Below are positions 52,710 through 62,677 of a stretch of DNA of 64,000 bases, piece after piece. Origin of the DNA: Alistipes sp. (GTDB lineage Bacteria > Bacteroidota > Bacteroidia > Bacteroidales > Rikenellaceae). The notes below the pieces were generated by a model. That model worked only from the letters and a program-made list of their open reading frames with translations, searched no databases and was not told the DNA's origin. The first letter of the stretch is position 1. Every line of letters begins with the position of its first letter. The position numbers were made by a program, and so were the translations under genes. The stretch covers positions 62,001 through 126,000 of the forward strand of contig JAGAOZ010000021.1 in the NCBI GenBank assembly GCA_017623505.1, given 5' to 3'.

Positions 52710-54173
52710 ATGGACCGAGAACTTAAGAATCAAAGAATCCCTGATGACGTGTTCATGAAGGAACGCGCAGAGGTGCTTCAACAGTGGCCTACCGGTAAGG
52801 ATATTGACTTCCAGGAGGCTGTCGATTATCAACTTGCTATCGACAGGAGTAAACGTTTCGGCGAGAAGCTGGCTAAGGCCGAAAAGGAGGGTGTGACACT
52901 TGTTCAGCCCCGTGCCGGTGTGGCTCTCTACCAAGAGCAGATTGAGCTTTTGCAGTATCTGGAGAATGAGGGCAAAGCAGATTTGTTGCCTACAACAATC
53001 GACAGCTACACGCGTCTGAATCGTTACAACGAGTGCCAGGTAGGTATCGAGAAGAGTCAGGCGTCGGGTCGCTCGATGCTTAACGGCTTCCCTGCGGTAA
53101 ACTATGGTGCGAAGGTGTGCCGTATGGTCACCTCGTCGTTGAAGAATCCCGTTCAGGTGCGTCACGGTACGCCTGATGCTCGTCTTTTGACGGAGATTGC
53201 TATCGCAGGTGGTTTCACATCGTTTGAGGGTGGCGGTATTTCGTATAACATCCCTTATTCGAAGAATCACACCATCGAGCAGACTATCAAGCATTGGCAG
53301 TACACCGACCGTCTGGTAGGTATGTACGAGGAGGCGGGTGTGAGCATCAACCGTGAGCCTTTTGGTCCGCTGACAGGTACTCTTATCCCACCTTGTATCT
53401 CTAACTCGGTAGCCGTTATCGAGACGTTGCTGGCGGCAGAGCAGGGTGTGAAGGATGTAACGGTAGGTTATGGCCAGTGCGGTAACTTGATTCAGGATGT
53501 GGCGGCTATGCGTTCGTTGGCGAAGCTGACTCGCGAGTATCTACATAAGTACGGCTACGACGATGTACGTGTGACAACAGTATTCCACCAGTGGATGGGT
53601 GGTTTCCCACAGGATGAGTCGAAGGCCTTTGGTGTTATCTCTTGGGGCTCGGCAGCAGCAGCGTTGTCAAAGGCTACGAAAGTTATCGTGAAGACTCCTC
53701 ACGAGGCTTATGGTGTGCCTACAAAGGAGGCTAACGCGTGCGGTCTGCGTGCTACAAAGCAGGTTATCTCGATGTTGCGTGACCAGGATTTGCGCGAGAT
53801 ACCTTTGGTGGTGATGGAGAGCCAGATTATCGAGTCGGAGGTACGTTGTATCTTGGATAGAGTAGAGGTTTTGGGTAAGGGTGACTTGGCTAAGGGTACT
53901 GTGGCTGCTTTCGAGGCAGGAGTGCTTGACGTGCCATTTGCTCCAAACCGATACAATGCAGGTAAGGTGTTGCCAGCGCGTGACGATGACGGTGCGATAC
54001 GTATCTTGGAGATGGGTAACCTGCCATTTACGCAGGAGCTTATCGACTTCCACCGCGAGAAGTTCGAGGAGCGTGCGCGTCGGGAGAAGCGACAGGTGTC
54101 GTTGCAGATGGTTATCGACGACGTGAGTGCTATCGAGAAGGGCGTGTTGGTTGGCCGTCCTAAAAACAACTAA
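52710..54173 (+). CDS. glmE: Glutamate mutase large (epsilon) subunit
   Basis: 487 residues forming the TIM-barrel catalytic subunit of methylaspartate mutase, active as a dimer with two GlmS. Family stretches include [27 protein letters not shown] and [17 protein letters not shown]. Length is typical (about 483). 48-bp gap after glmL. Confidence 0.95.
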   Translation: MDRELKNQRIPDDVFMKERAEVLQQWPTGKDIDFQEAVDYQLAIDRSKRFGEKLAKAEKEGVTLVQPRAGVALYQEQIELLQYLENEGKADLLPTTIDSYTRLNRYNECQVGIEKSQASGRSMLNGFPAVNYGAKVCRMVTSSLKNPVQVRHGTPDARLLTEIAIAGGFTSFEGGGISYNIPYSKNHTIEQTIKHWQYTDRLVGMYEEAGVSINREPFGPLTGTLIPPCISNSVAVIETLLAAEQGVKDVTVGYGQCGNLIQDVAAMRSLAKLTREYLHKYGYDDVRVTTVFHQWMGGFPQDESKAFGVISWGSAAAALSKATKVIVKTPHEAYGVPTKEANACGLRATKQVISMLRDQDLREIPLVVMESQIIESEVRCILDRVEVLGKGDLAKGTVAAFEAGVLDVPFAPNRYNAGKVLPARDDDGAIRILEMGNLPFTQELIDFHREKFEERARREKRQVSLQMVIDDVSAIEKGVLVGRPKNN

Positions 54174-54206
54174 TTAAGGTGTTGAATAAGTAACTATTAT
54201 AGAGCA

Positions 54207-55445
54207 ATGAAGATTAAAAAAGTAGTTTGTTCTGCCGGTAAGACAGGATTTTTCTTCGACGACCAGAAGGCTATTAAGGCGGGTGCGAAGAATGATGGTA
54301 ATTTCTATGTAGGTGAGCCTATGACCGAGGGCTTCACATCGGTACGTCAGATGGGTGAGTCTATCTCGGTGATGTTCGTTTTGGAGGATGGTCAGGTGGC
54401 TTTTGGTGACTGTGCTGCGGTGCAGTATTCGGGTGCCGGAGGTCGTGACCCTCTGTTCTTGGCAGAGAATTTTATCCCTGTAATCCAGAAGGAGATTGCT
54501 CCGCTGTATGAGGGCCGCGAGATTAGCTCATTCCGCGAGATGGCGGATGTGGTTGATAAGATGGTCTCTCCTTCGACAGGTAAGGTTTACCACACTGCTA
54601 TCCGCTACGGTGTGACACAGGCTTGTCTGGACGCTGTGGCTAAGAGCAAGCATTGCCTTATGGCTGAGGTTATCGCCGAGGAGTATGGCACAGAGGTTAG
54701 CGCAGAGATGATTCCTATCTTCACTCAGTCGGGTGATGACCGCTATATGAACGCCGATAAGATGATTATGAAGGGTGCGGCGGTGTTGCCACACGCCCTG
54801 TTCAACCACGTCGAGGAGAAGGTGGGCTTGAAGGGCGAGAAGATAGAGGCTTATGTAGAGTGGTTGCGTAACCGCGTTTTGGAGAAGAAGCCTTTTGCAG
54901 ATTACAACCCTATATTCCACATCGACGTATATGGTACTTTGGGTTTGGTATTCAACAATGACTTCGAGGCTATTGCCGACTATATCGCCGGTCTGGAGAA
55001 GATTGCAGCTCCATTCCACCTCCGCGTAGAGGGTCCTGTGGATATGGGCGAGAAGCAGGCACAGATTGAGGCTTTGGCGGCTATCCGTCGTGCTTTGGAG
55101 GCTCGTGGTGCGAAGGCTGAGATTGTTGCTGACGAGTGGTGTAACACATTTGAGGATGTGGTGGACTTCACTAAGGCGAAGGCGGGTCACATGGCACAGA
55201 TTAAGACTCCGGACTTGGGCGGTATCAACAACTCTATCGAGGCGGTGCTCTACTGCCGTGAGAATGGTATGGGCGCTTACCTGGGTGGTACTTGTAATGA
55301 GACAAACCGCTCGGCAGAGGTGTGCGCTCACGTAGCTATGGCTACACATCCTAAGCAGTATCTGGCGAAGCCAGGTATGGGTGTCGATGAGGGTTATATG
55401 ATTGTCTTTAACGAGATGTCACGTATCCTCGCATTGCGTAAATAA
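54207..55445 (+). CDS. mal: Methylaspartate ammonia-lyase
   Basis: 412 residues, enolase-superfamily enzyme removing ammonia from 3-methylaspartate to give mesaconate. The catalytic lysine block QIKTPDLGGI and the GGTCNETNRSAEV loop are present. Third step genes for mesaconate hydration and citramalate lyase are not in the operon. Length matches the clostridial enzyme (413). Confidence 0.95.
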   Translation: MKIKKVVCSAGKTGFFFDDQKAIKAGAKNDGNFYVGEPMTEGFTSVRQMGESISVMFVLEDGQVAFGDCAAVQYSGAGGRDPLFLAENFIPVIQKEIAPLYEGREISSFREMADVVDKMVSPSTGKVYHTAIRYGVTQACLDAVAKSKHCLMAEVIAEEYGTEVSAEMIPIFTQSGDDRYMNADKMIMKGAAVLPHALFNHVEEKVGLKGEKIEAYVEWLRNRVLEKKPFADYNPIFHIDVYGTLGLVFNNDFEAIADYIAGLEKIAAPFHLRVEGPVDMGEKQAQIEALAAIRRALEARGAKAEIVADEWCNTFEDVVDFTKAKAGHMAQIKTPDLGGINNSIEAVLYCRENGMGAYLGGTCNETNRSAEVCAHVAMATHPKQYLAKPGMGVDEGYMIVFNEMSRILALRK

Positions 55446-55462
55446 TTGAAACATACAATATT

Positions 55463-56836
55463 ATGAATACCGAAAATAAAAAGCAGATTCGCGTACTCTC
55501 GCCAACGGCTATCCTTGGCTATGGCTTCCCTATGGAGTCTTTTGTGGAGGGTATGCGTCGTAAGCCTGACGTGATAGCAGTGGATGCCGGCTCGACAGAC
55601 CCTGGACCATACTACTTGGGTGCTGGCTACTCGTTTACGGACCGTAATGCCGTGAAACGCGACCTCTCGATAATGATTCCTGCCGCTTTGGAGGCGGGTA
55701 TCCCTGTGATGATTGGTACAGCAGGAGGTTCGGGTGCGCGTCCTCACGTTGAGGAGACCGTAGGTATCATTCGCGAGATTGTCGAGGAGCAGAAACTCCA
55801 CTTCAAGATGGCTGTTATTCAGTCGGAGTTCGAGAAGGAGTTCGTTAAGGAGAAGATACGTCGTGGCGACATATTCCCTCTGGGTCCTGTTGCAGAGCTG
55901 ACAGAGGAGAATGTTGAGGAGTCAATACATATCGTAGCACAGATGGGCGAGGAGCCTTTCATCAAGGCTTTGGAGAGTGGCGCAGATGTAATTCTGGCAG
56001 GTCGTAGCTACGACCCTTGCGAGTTCTCGGCGTTGGCTATAAGCCGCGGCTTCGATAAGGCGTTGGCTATACATATGGGTAAGATTTTGGAGTGTGCAGC
56101 CATCACCGCCCTGCCGGGTAGTGGTAGCGACTGTATGATGGGTACGCTGAGCGAGGATAGCTTCGTGGTGGAGCCATTGAACCCTATCCGTAAGTGTACT
56201 GCGCTGTCGGTTGCAGCTCACTCTTTGTATGAGAAGTCTAATCCTTACGTGTTGCCGGGTCCCGGTGGTGCGTTGGATTTGCACGAGACCAAGTTTGAGC
56301 AGCTGAGCGACACGCAGGTTAAGGTTAGCGGCACGAAGTTTATCCCTACCGAGGAGTATTTCGTTAAGCTGGAGGGTGTACGTCGTGTTGGTTATCGTAC
56401 AATGTCGCCTGCGGCAACACACGACCCTGTGATGATTAGTCAGATTGACACTATCGTCGAGAAGGTACGTGAGCGTGTGGAGGATAACTTCCGTAATACG
56501 GGTATGAAGAATTTCTACCTCGACTTTAAGATTTACGGCAAGAAGGGTGTGATGAATATGTTCCCTTCGACACCAGACTCATCGTCTGACGAGCTGCTTA
56601 TCATCATCGAGGCTGTTGCTCCAACACAGGAGGAGGCCAACACGATATGTGGCTTTGCACGCTCTACGATGTTGCATTATGGCTACGAAGGACGTATCTC
56701 TACGGCAGGAAACCTGGCGTTCCCATTCTCGCCAAGCGACTGTAAGATGGGTGCCGTCTACGAGTTCAACGTATATCACTTGATGCGTATCGAGGACCAG
56801 TGCGAGCCATTCCCAACGACAATAATTGAGTTCTAA
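55463..56836 (+). CDS. AtuA-like protein (DUF1446 family) in the methylaspartate operon
   Basis: 457 residues, cytoplasmic. It belongs to the acyclic-terpene-utilisation AtuA/DUF1446 family, judged from the N-terminus LSPTAILGYGFP and the blocks DAGSTDPGPYYLG, GTAGGSGARPH and LPGPGGALDLHETKF. Biochemical function is not established in general. It is 17 bp after mal and paired with a DUF4387 protein. The pairing suggests a further step on a C5 dicarboxylate such as citramalate or mesaconate, or its CoA ester (inference). Confidence 0.85.
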   Translation: MNTENKKQIRVLSPTAILGYGFPMESFVEGMRRKPDVIAVDAGSTDPGPYYLGAGYSFTDRNAVKRDLSIMIPAALEAGIPVMIGTAGGSGARPHVEETVGIIREIVEEQKLHFKMAVIQSEFEKEFVKEKIRRGDIFPLGPVAELTEENVEESIHIVAQMGEEPFIKALESGADVILAGRSYDPCEFSALAISRGFDKALAIHMGKILECAAITALPGSGSDCMMGTLSEDSFVVEPLNPIRKCTALSVAAHSLYEKSNPYVLPGPGGALDLHETKFEQLSDTQVKVSGTKFIPTEEYFVKLEGVRRVGYRTMSPAATHDPVMISQIDTIVEKVRERVEDNFRNTGMKNFYLDFKIYGKKGVMNMFPSTPDSSSDELLIIIEAVAPTQEEANTICGFARSTMLHYGYEGRISTAGNLAFPFSPSDCKMGAVYEFNVYHLMRIEDQCEPFPTTIIEF

Positions 56837-56853
56837 TCTTTTAAGAGAGTGTT

Positions 56854-57174
56854 ATGGCAAAATATAAGTTAATAGATATAGCTTCGGTAATTCGTAGCAA
56901 GAACTCAGGTCCTTATGAGCTGACGTTTGATGTGATATTTAAGGACTTTGATATATATGGTAAGGTGAAGGCTGCAAATGCTATCAACCACGAGAATTTC
57001 TGCGCGTTGTATGGTATTGCGCGTGAGGAGATTCTTCATCTGGTGTATTTCGACCCTGCAAAGGCTGTCAAGGTGACTATCCGCCGCCCTATCCCAAGCG
57101 GTGCATTAGGCGAGACGGATGTCTATGGCGCACAGCAACATGCTCCGCTGATGGGCTTGGAGGTAGAGTTGTAG
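56854..57174 (+). CDS. DUF4387 protein in the methylaspartate operon
   Basis: 106 residues, cytoplasmic, starting MAKYKLIDIASVIRSKN and rich in beta/alpha alternation. The family is known mostly as a neighbour or fusion partner of AtuA-like proteins, so the two probably form a complex. Function unknown. It is the last gene; a terminator follows at 57210-57243. Confidence 0.85.
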   Translation: MAKYKLIDIASVIRSKNSGPYELTFDVIFKDFDIYGKVKAANAINHENFCALYGIAREEILHLVYFDPAKAVKVTIRRPIPSGALGETDVYGAQQHAPLMGLEVEL

Positions 57175-57209
57175 TAGGGCAGAAGATGCCTAATTTGACT
57201 GTTATATGG

Positions 57210-57243
57210 AAAATGCTCCGATTTCACATCGGGGCATTTTTTT
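57210..57243 (+). terminator. Terminator of the glutamate mutase operon
   Basis: AAATGCTCCGAT pairs with ATCGGGGCATTT, followed by a T run. Confidence 0.8.
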
Positions 57244-57348
57244 GTTTTTTTGAGGGGGGGGGTAAGAGGAAGATGGGGTTGACTTCACTATGCTCCGCTC
57301 CTGCGTCGCACCGTTCGTCTTTCCCATCTGCTTGCCGCAGGGGCACTT

Positions 57349-57490
57349 CCAAAGAGTAGAATGAAACAAGAAGTTGCTTTGCAACTTTTTTGTTTCTGTG
57401 TACTATTGTTTACAAACAAGTTTGTACGATAGTCCACAAAAACAAAAGGTGTCGAATTTCGACACCTTCTTGTTTCATTCTACTCTTTGG
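57349..57490. repeat. 25-bp perfect inverted repeat around two hairpins, next to tRNA-His
   Basis: CCAAAGAGTAGAATGAAACA and 5 more bases (57349-57373) are perfectly complementary to 57466-57490, with 92 bp between. The interior holds a GTTGC/GCAAC hairpin with a T run on the plus strand and an AGGTGTCGA/TCGACACCT hairpin with T-rich sequence on the minus strand. The right arm ends exactly at the tRNA-His 3' end. It probably acts as the tRNA terminator; the long arms are unexplained. Confidence 0.8.
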
Positions 57491-57564
57491 GTGGAAGATG
57501 GGGCTCGAACCCACGACCTTAGGAACCACAATCCTCTACTCTAACCAACTGAGCTACATCCACC
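57490..57564 (-). tRNA. tRNA-His (GUG)
   Basis: 75 nt including the His-specific extra G at -1 opposite C73. Anticodon loop TTGTGGT gives GTG. T-arm GTGGGTTCGAGCCCCAT. One T-T mismatch at positions 6-67 in the acceptor stem. CCA is not encoded. Promoter at 57596-57627. The remaining sequence of 57175-57666 holds the operon terminator, the inverted repeat and a G-rich tract at 57254-57262. Confidence 0.95.
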
Positions 57565-57595
57565 ATTTACGACTCAACTTACGCGAATCGGTGTG

Positions 57596-57627
57596 CAAAT
57601 ATAGTGGGTTTTCGACTTTCCTCCAAA
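57596..57627 (-). promoter_or_regulatory. Promoter of tRNA-His
   Basis: On the minus strand TTTG (57624-57627), a 20-nt spacer and TATATTTG (57596-57603). Confidence 0.7.
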
Positions 57628-57666
57628 TAAAATCGGGAAAATCTTACAAAAAACCTCTCCAACGTG

Positions 57667-59499
57667 TTATTTTTCAACACTCAACTTATTCTTTAACTTC
57701 TTCAGCAGGTTGTTACGAGCCGAAGAGAGGGTGACCTCAATCTCAACATCATCACCAGCCTTAAGCTCAATGCTGAAGCCGACACGACGAACCGCCGAGT
57801 CATCTGCCTCGTAGCTCTTGAAGGGGTAATCGTTCCAGACGTGTGCCGTTGCCTTAGCCTTGGTGCGAAGCTTGACGTAAAGCGTCTCATCGCCCTGGCG
57901 CAACTCAATAAGGTTGGGACCCATAACCTCGGCCTCGGCGTAGGTCGCCATCTTCCACTCGATGTGCAGTGGAGAGTCCCCCGCCTCGACGTAGTCGCAT
58001 ATCTTGACCATACCTCGCTGGCTGAGGTCGGCCTCACGTGTAACCTTCGTGGCGTGCTCGGCATAGAGGGCACTCATATCGAATGTGACGTGGCGGTTAT
58101 CCGACGAGATAATCTCCGCACGGGCATTGACCGCAGGGCGCGAGCCATTGATAGTGAGTATATTGTGTGAGTCAGCACCTGTGCGGAACAAATCCCAACG
58201 GGTGCTATGCTGCTCCATATTCCATAAATCAACACCTGCCTGCTCCAGCGTATCGTATGGCTGAACACCCAAATCCACAGCCCAGCGGATGCCCTTATCC
58301 TCGTAGATGAACGAGCCGGCGTCGATATGTCCGTGGCTGTCGGCGGCGCGACCTCCCTTAATAGCGAAATAGGTGTCGGTAGGCTTCTGCCAGCCACTGC
58401 GATAGATGTAGAGCGGAGTGTCACCCTTGCTCACCCATACGTTCTGTGATAGCGTGACGCCCTCGTTGAGCGATATACCACTTGCCCACAGCATATACAG
58501 AGGTAGCAGGCGGTCACTCTTGACGCCGTGCTTTTCGAGTAGCTGCTCGTCAAGAGCAATCAACTCCGGAGCGTTCAATGTGCGGGCAAACCAATACTTG
58601 GCAGGGGTGCAACTTGCCTGAAGGTGCGAATCGTAGAAGTTGTAGCAGTCAAGGGATGGCGCAACCATAAAATTCATCCACAATGCCGACTGCATAAAAC
58701 TTTGCGATGTAGAGATACCTCTATCCTCGCCAAGAGCCGATTCGAGTGCAGCGGCCATTATCGCTTGGTAGCTTGTGCCGTATTCCCAATAACCGAAACC
58801 TTCGGGGTAGGCTCCGTTGGGGTTGTATTTGTCAAGGGCCTTGCGGTTGCTCTCGACAGCCTTGTCGATGAGTGCGTCGCATAGCTCTGTGTCGCGCTCA
58901 TATATGGCTAAAGCACCTGCCACAATAGCGGCGTTGCAGACCTGATTCCAATTGTTTGCAGAACTTTGATACCAAGCATCGGTGTTTGACTCTGCCTGCT
59001 TGAGTCCCTTTTCGTAGATAGCCATTCCGATTCGGCTCTTAGAGTGTGTGGGCAGGTAGTTATATAGCCAATCATAGCCTATCGCCATGGCGAGAGTCAT
59101 CTCCGCCACATCGAGAAAATGGGCGGGATTCCAATCTTTAAACTCGCTCACGGCAAGCATCTCAGCCTCAGCACGTTGGGCATAACGTATATCCTCTGTT
59201 GTGACGTAGGCATAGCTAAGGTAGAATACGCGTTTTAGCACCTCGCGAGATGTGCCCAGCATACGTTCGCCCTCCATTGTGCGCTCCGTAGGCGACTGGG
59301 GCAGTATGGCGTCGGCTGCCGCGATGATATGGCGGTGGACAGCCTGGGCGTTGGGGTGTGTCTGAGCAAAATGCTTGATATTTGTCACGTCGCCCTTATG
59401 CAGTAAAAGGCGAGGGTGTGATGCGATATTCTGCTGCGCCGCGGTTGCGCTAAAGACAAAAGTGAATATTAAAAGTATGGTTGTAAACAGATTCTTCAT
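57667..59499 (-). CDS. Secreted heparinase II/III-like polysaccharide lyase
   Basis: 610 residues. The signal peptide MKNLFTTILLIFTFVFSATA is cleaved near ATAAQQ. An alpha/alpha-toroid part follows (about 60-330, with the NNWNQVCNAA and YNPNGAYPEGFGYWEYG blocks), then an anti-parallel beta part beginning around 390. It has the heparinase II/III-like motif ADSHGHIDAGSF and later HNILTINGSRP. It probably cleaves a uronic-acid polysaccharide in the periplasm. The substrate cannot be read from sequence. No SusC/D pair is adjacent, so it is not in a visible PUL. Start chosen at the signal peptide. Confidence 0.82.
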   Translation of the reverse strand: MKNLFTTILLIFTFVFSATAAQQNIASHPRLLLHKGDVTNIKHFAQTHPNAQAVHRHIIAAADAILPQSPTERTMEGERMLGTSREVLKRVFYLSYAYVTTEDIRYAQRAEAEMLAVSEFKDWNPAHFLDVAEMTLAMAIGYDWLYNYLPTHSKSRIGMAIYEKGLKQAESNTDAWYQSSANNWNQVCNAAIVAGALAIYERDTELCDALIDKAVESNRKALDKYNPNGAYPEGFGYWEYGTSYQAIMAAALESALGEDRGISTSQSFMQSALWMNFMVAPSLDCYNFYDSHLQASCTPAKYWFARTLNAPELIALDEQLLEKHGVKSDRLLPLYMLWASGISLNEGVTLSQNVWVSKGDTPLYIYRSGWQKPTDTYFAIKGGRAADSHGHIDAGSFIYEDKGIRWAVDLGVQPYDTLEQAGVDLWNMEQHSTRWDLFRTGADSHNILTINGSRPAVNARAEIISSDNRHVTFDMSALYAEHATKVTREADLSQRGMVKICDYVEAGDSPLHIEWKMATYAEAEVMGPNLIELRQGDETLYVKLRTKAKATAHVWNDYPFKSYEADDSAVRRVGFSIELKAGDDVEIEVTLSSARNNLLKKLKNKLSVEK

Positions 59500-59591
59500 A
59501 AAAAACGCTTTATCGGAGGCTAAAATTAGAAATAATTTCGCAAACTTAGCACCGTTGGTGACAGAATATTCCGCAGAACAGATATTTTTCC

Positions 59592-59599
59592 TATCTTTG
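59592..59599 (+). promoter_or_regulatory. -7 box for groES-groEL
   Basis: TATCTTTG, about 130 nt before groES. The leader has a TGCCA/TGGCA hairpin (59602-59614). No CIRCE element (TTAGCACTC-N9-GAGTGCTAA) is present. Confidence 0.5.
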
Positions 59600-59730
59600 T
59601 ATGCCAAATTGGCATAGCAAGGTGTGCTTGGTGGCAGAGCAGTGTGACAAAAGCTGTTTGGCACACCTATTGTTATAACAATATAACGTGTAAGCAAACG
59701 AAAAATTTTAAACTTAAAAATATTAGACTT

Positions 59731-60000
59731 ATGACAATTAAACCACTTTCAGACCGTGTTTTGGTGTTGCCAAATCCGGCAGAGGAGAAGACTGCGGGCG
59801 GTCTTTTTATTCCTGACACAGCCAAGGAGAAGCCATTGATGGGTAAGGTAGTAGCCGTAGGCCCAGGTACAGCCGATGTTAAGATGGAGGTTAAGGAGGG
59901 CGACCAGGTTCTCTATGGTAAGTATGCCGGCACTGAGATTTCATTCGAGGGTGTGGATTACCTGATTATGAAGCAGAGCGATATTATGGCTATCATCTAA
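59731..60000 (+). CDS. groES: Co-chaperonin GroES
   Basis: 89 residues forming the heptameric lid of GroEL. The N-terminus [12 protein letters not shown] and mobile loop [18 protein letters not shown] are typical. Followed 41 bp later by groEL. Start fixed by family N-terminus. Confidence 0.96.
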   Translation: MTIKPLSDRVLVLPNPAEEKTAGGLFIPDTAKEKPLMGKVVAVGPGTADVKMEVKEGDQVLYGKYAGTEISFEGVDYLIMKQSDIMAII

Positions 60001-60029
60001 TTTTACTAATTTATTGACAATCTTTATAG

Positions 60030-61673
<1,644 letters not shown>

Positions 61674-61697
61674 TAGACACCGACCAGATATGCTTAG

Positions 61698-61732
61698 GGG
61701 CTGCTTGACGAGGGTTGAGCAGCCCTTTTTTT
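61698..61732 (+). terminator. Terminator of groES-groEL
   Basis: GGGCTGCT pairs with AGCAGCCC, followed by seven T. Confidence 0.85.
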
Positions 61733-61867
61733 GTTGAAATATAAGCCTCTATAAAATTTATTTATGTGGCAATAAAAATTTAGAATCGAAATGACGTGTG
61801 GCAGATAAAAATATGCACTTTCTTTGCAGTAAAGATAAAAGAATAACCATAAATGATAATTAAAGCT

Positions 61868-62638
61868 ATGAAAAGATATTTCGATTTGAGTGGACAGGTG
61901 GCTGTGGTAACAGGCGCTTCTGCAGGTTTGGGTTTACAGATGGCCAAAGCTTTGGCAAATCAGGGGGCTAACTTGGTGTTGTTGGCTCGCCGAGGAAATC
62001 TGTTGGAGGAGAATGCCCGAAAGATAAGCGAGGAGTTTGGAGTAGAGGTGTTGCCTGTGGTGTGCGATATTACCCGTACCGAGATGGTTCAGCAGGCCGT
62101 CAAGGTGACTATGGAGCGTTTTGGCAGGGTGGATATTCTGATTAACAATGCAGGAACGGGCGCTGTGGCTCCGGCTGAGGAGATTACCGACGAGCAGTTT
62201 AAGCACGAGATGGATATAGACCTTTTCGGCACGTTTGTCTGCGCCAGAGAGTTTGGTCGCGAGATGATTAAGGCTAAATATGGCAGAATCATCAATATCG
62301 CATCAATGTATGGTTTGGTAGGTAATATGATAGCGGGTTGTTCGCCTTACCACGCAGCCAAAGGTGGTGTGGTAAACCTGACACGAGCGTTGGCTGCTGA
62401 GTGGGGTAAGTATGGCATTACGGTCAATAGTATCTGTCCCGGTTACTTCTACACCGATTTAACCACCGCAACCCTCGATAGTGAATATTTCCAATCCATA
62501 GCCAAGCGTAGTATTCCGCTGGAGCGTTACGGACGGGAGGGAGAGCTGGATACGTGTGCTATATTTCTCGCTTCGCCTGCCAGCACATACGTCAATGGGC
62601 AGAATATAGCAGTTGATGGAGGATATACAAGTATATAA
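61868..62638 (+). CDS. SDR-family oxidoreductase, gluconate 5-dehydrogenase-like
   Basis: 256 residues. Classical short-chain dehydrogenase: cofactor motif TGASAGLG near 15-22, NNAG near 89-92, and YHAAK with catalytic Tyr and Lys near 160. The C-terminal region VNGQNIAVDGGYTSI is typical of sugar-acid and gluconate 5-dehydrogenases. The substrate is inferred. A start 5 codons upstream is also possible. Monocistronic, with a shared terminator at 62648-62677. Confidence 0.85.
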   Translation: MKRYFDLSGQVAVVTGASAGLGLQMAKALANQGANLVLLARRGNLLEENARKISEEFGVEVLPVVCDITRTEMVQQAVKVTMERFGRVDILINNAGTGAVAPAEEITDEQFKHEMDIDLFGTFVCAREFGREMIKAKYGRIINIASMYGLVGNMIAGCSPYHAAKGGVVNLTRALAAEWGKYGITVNSICPGYFYTDLTTATLDSEYFQSIAKRSIPLERYGREGELDTCAIFLASPASTYVNGQNIAVDGGYTSI

Positions 62639-62647
62639 GTAATAATA

Positions 62648-62677
62648 AGGCGTGTCGCAAAGACACGCCTTTTTTTA
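62648..62677. terminator. Bidirectional terminator between the SDR and RelA/SpoT genes
   Basis: AGGCGTGTC pairs with GACACGCCT (9 bp), with seven T on the plus side. It separates converging genes. Confidence 0.8.

Noticed and set aside
52674-53294. A 206-codon minus-strand open frame
   Set aside because: It lies wholly antisense to glmE and glmL spacer sequence, a side effect of the codon bias of the real genes.
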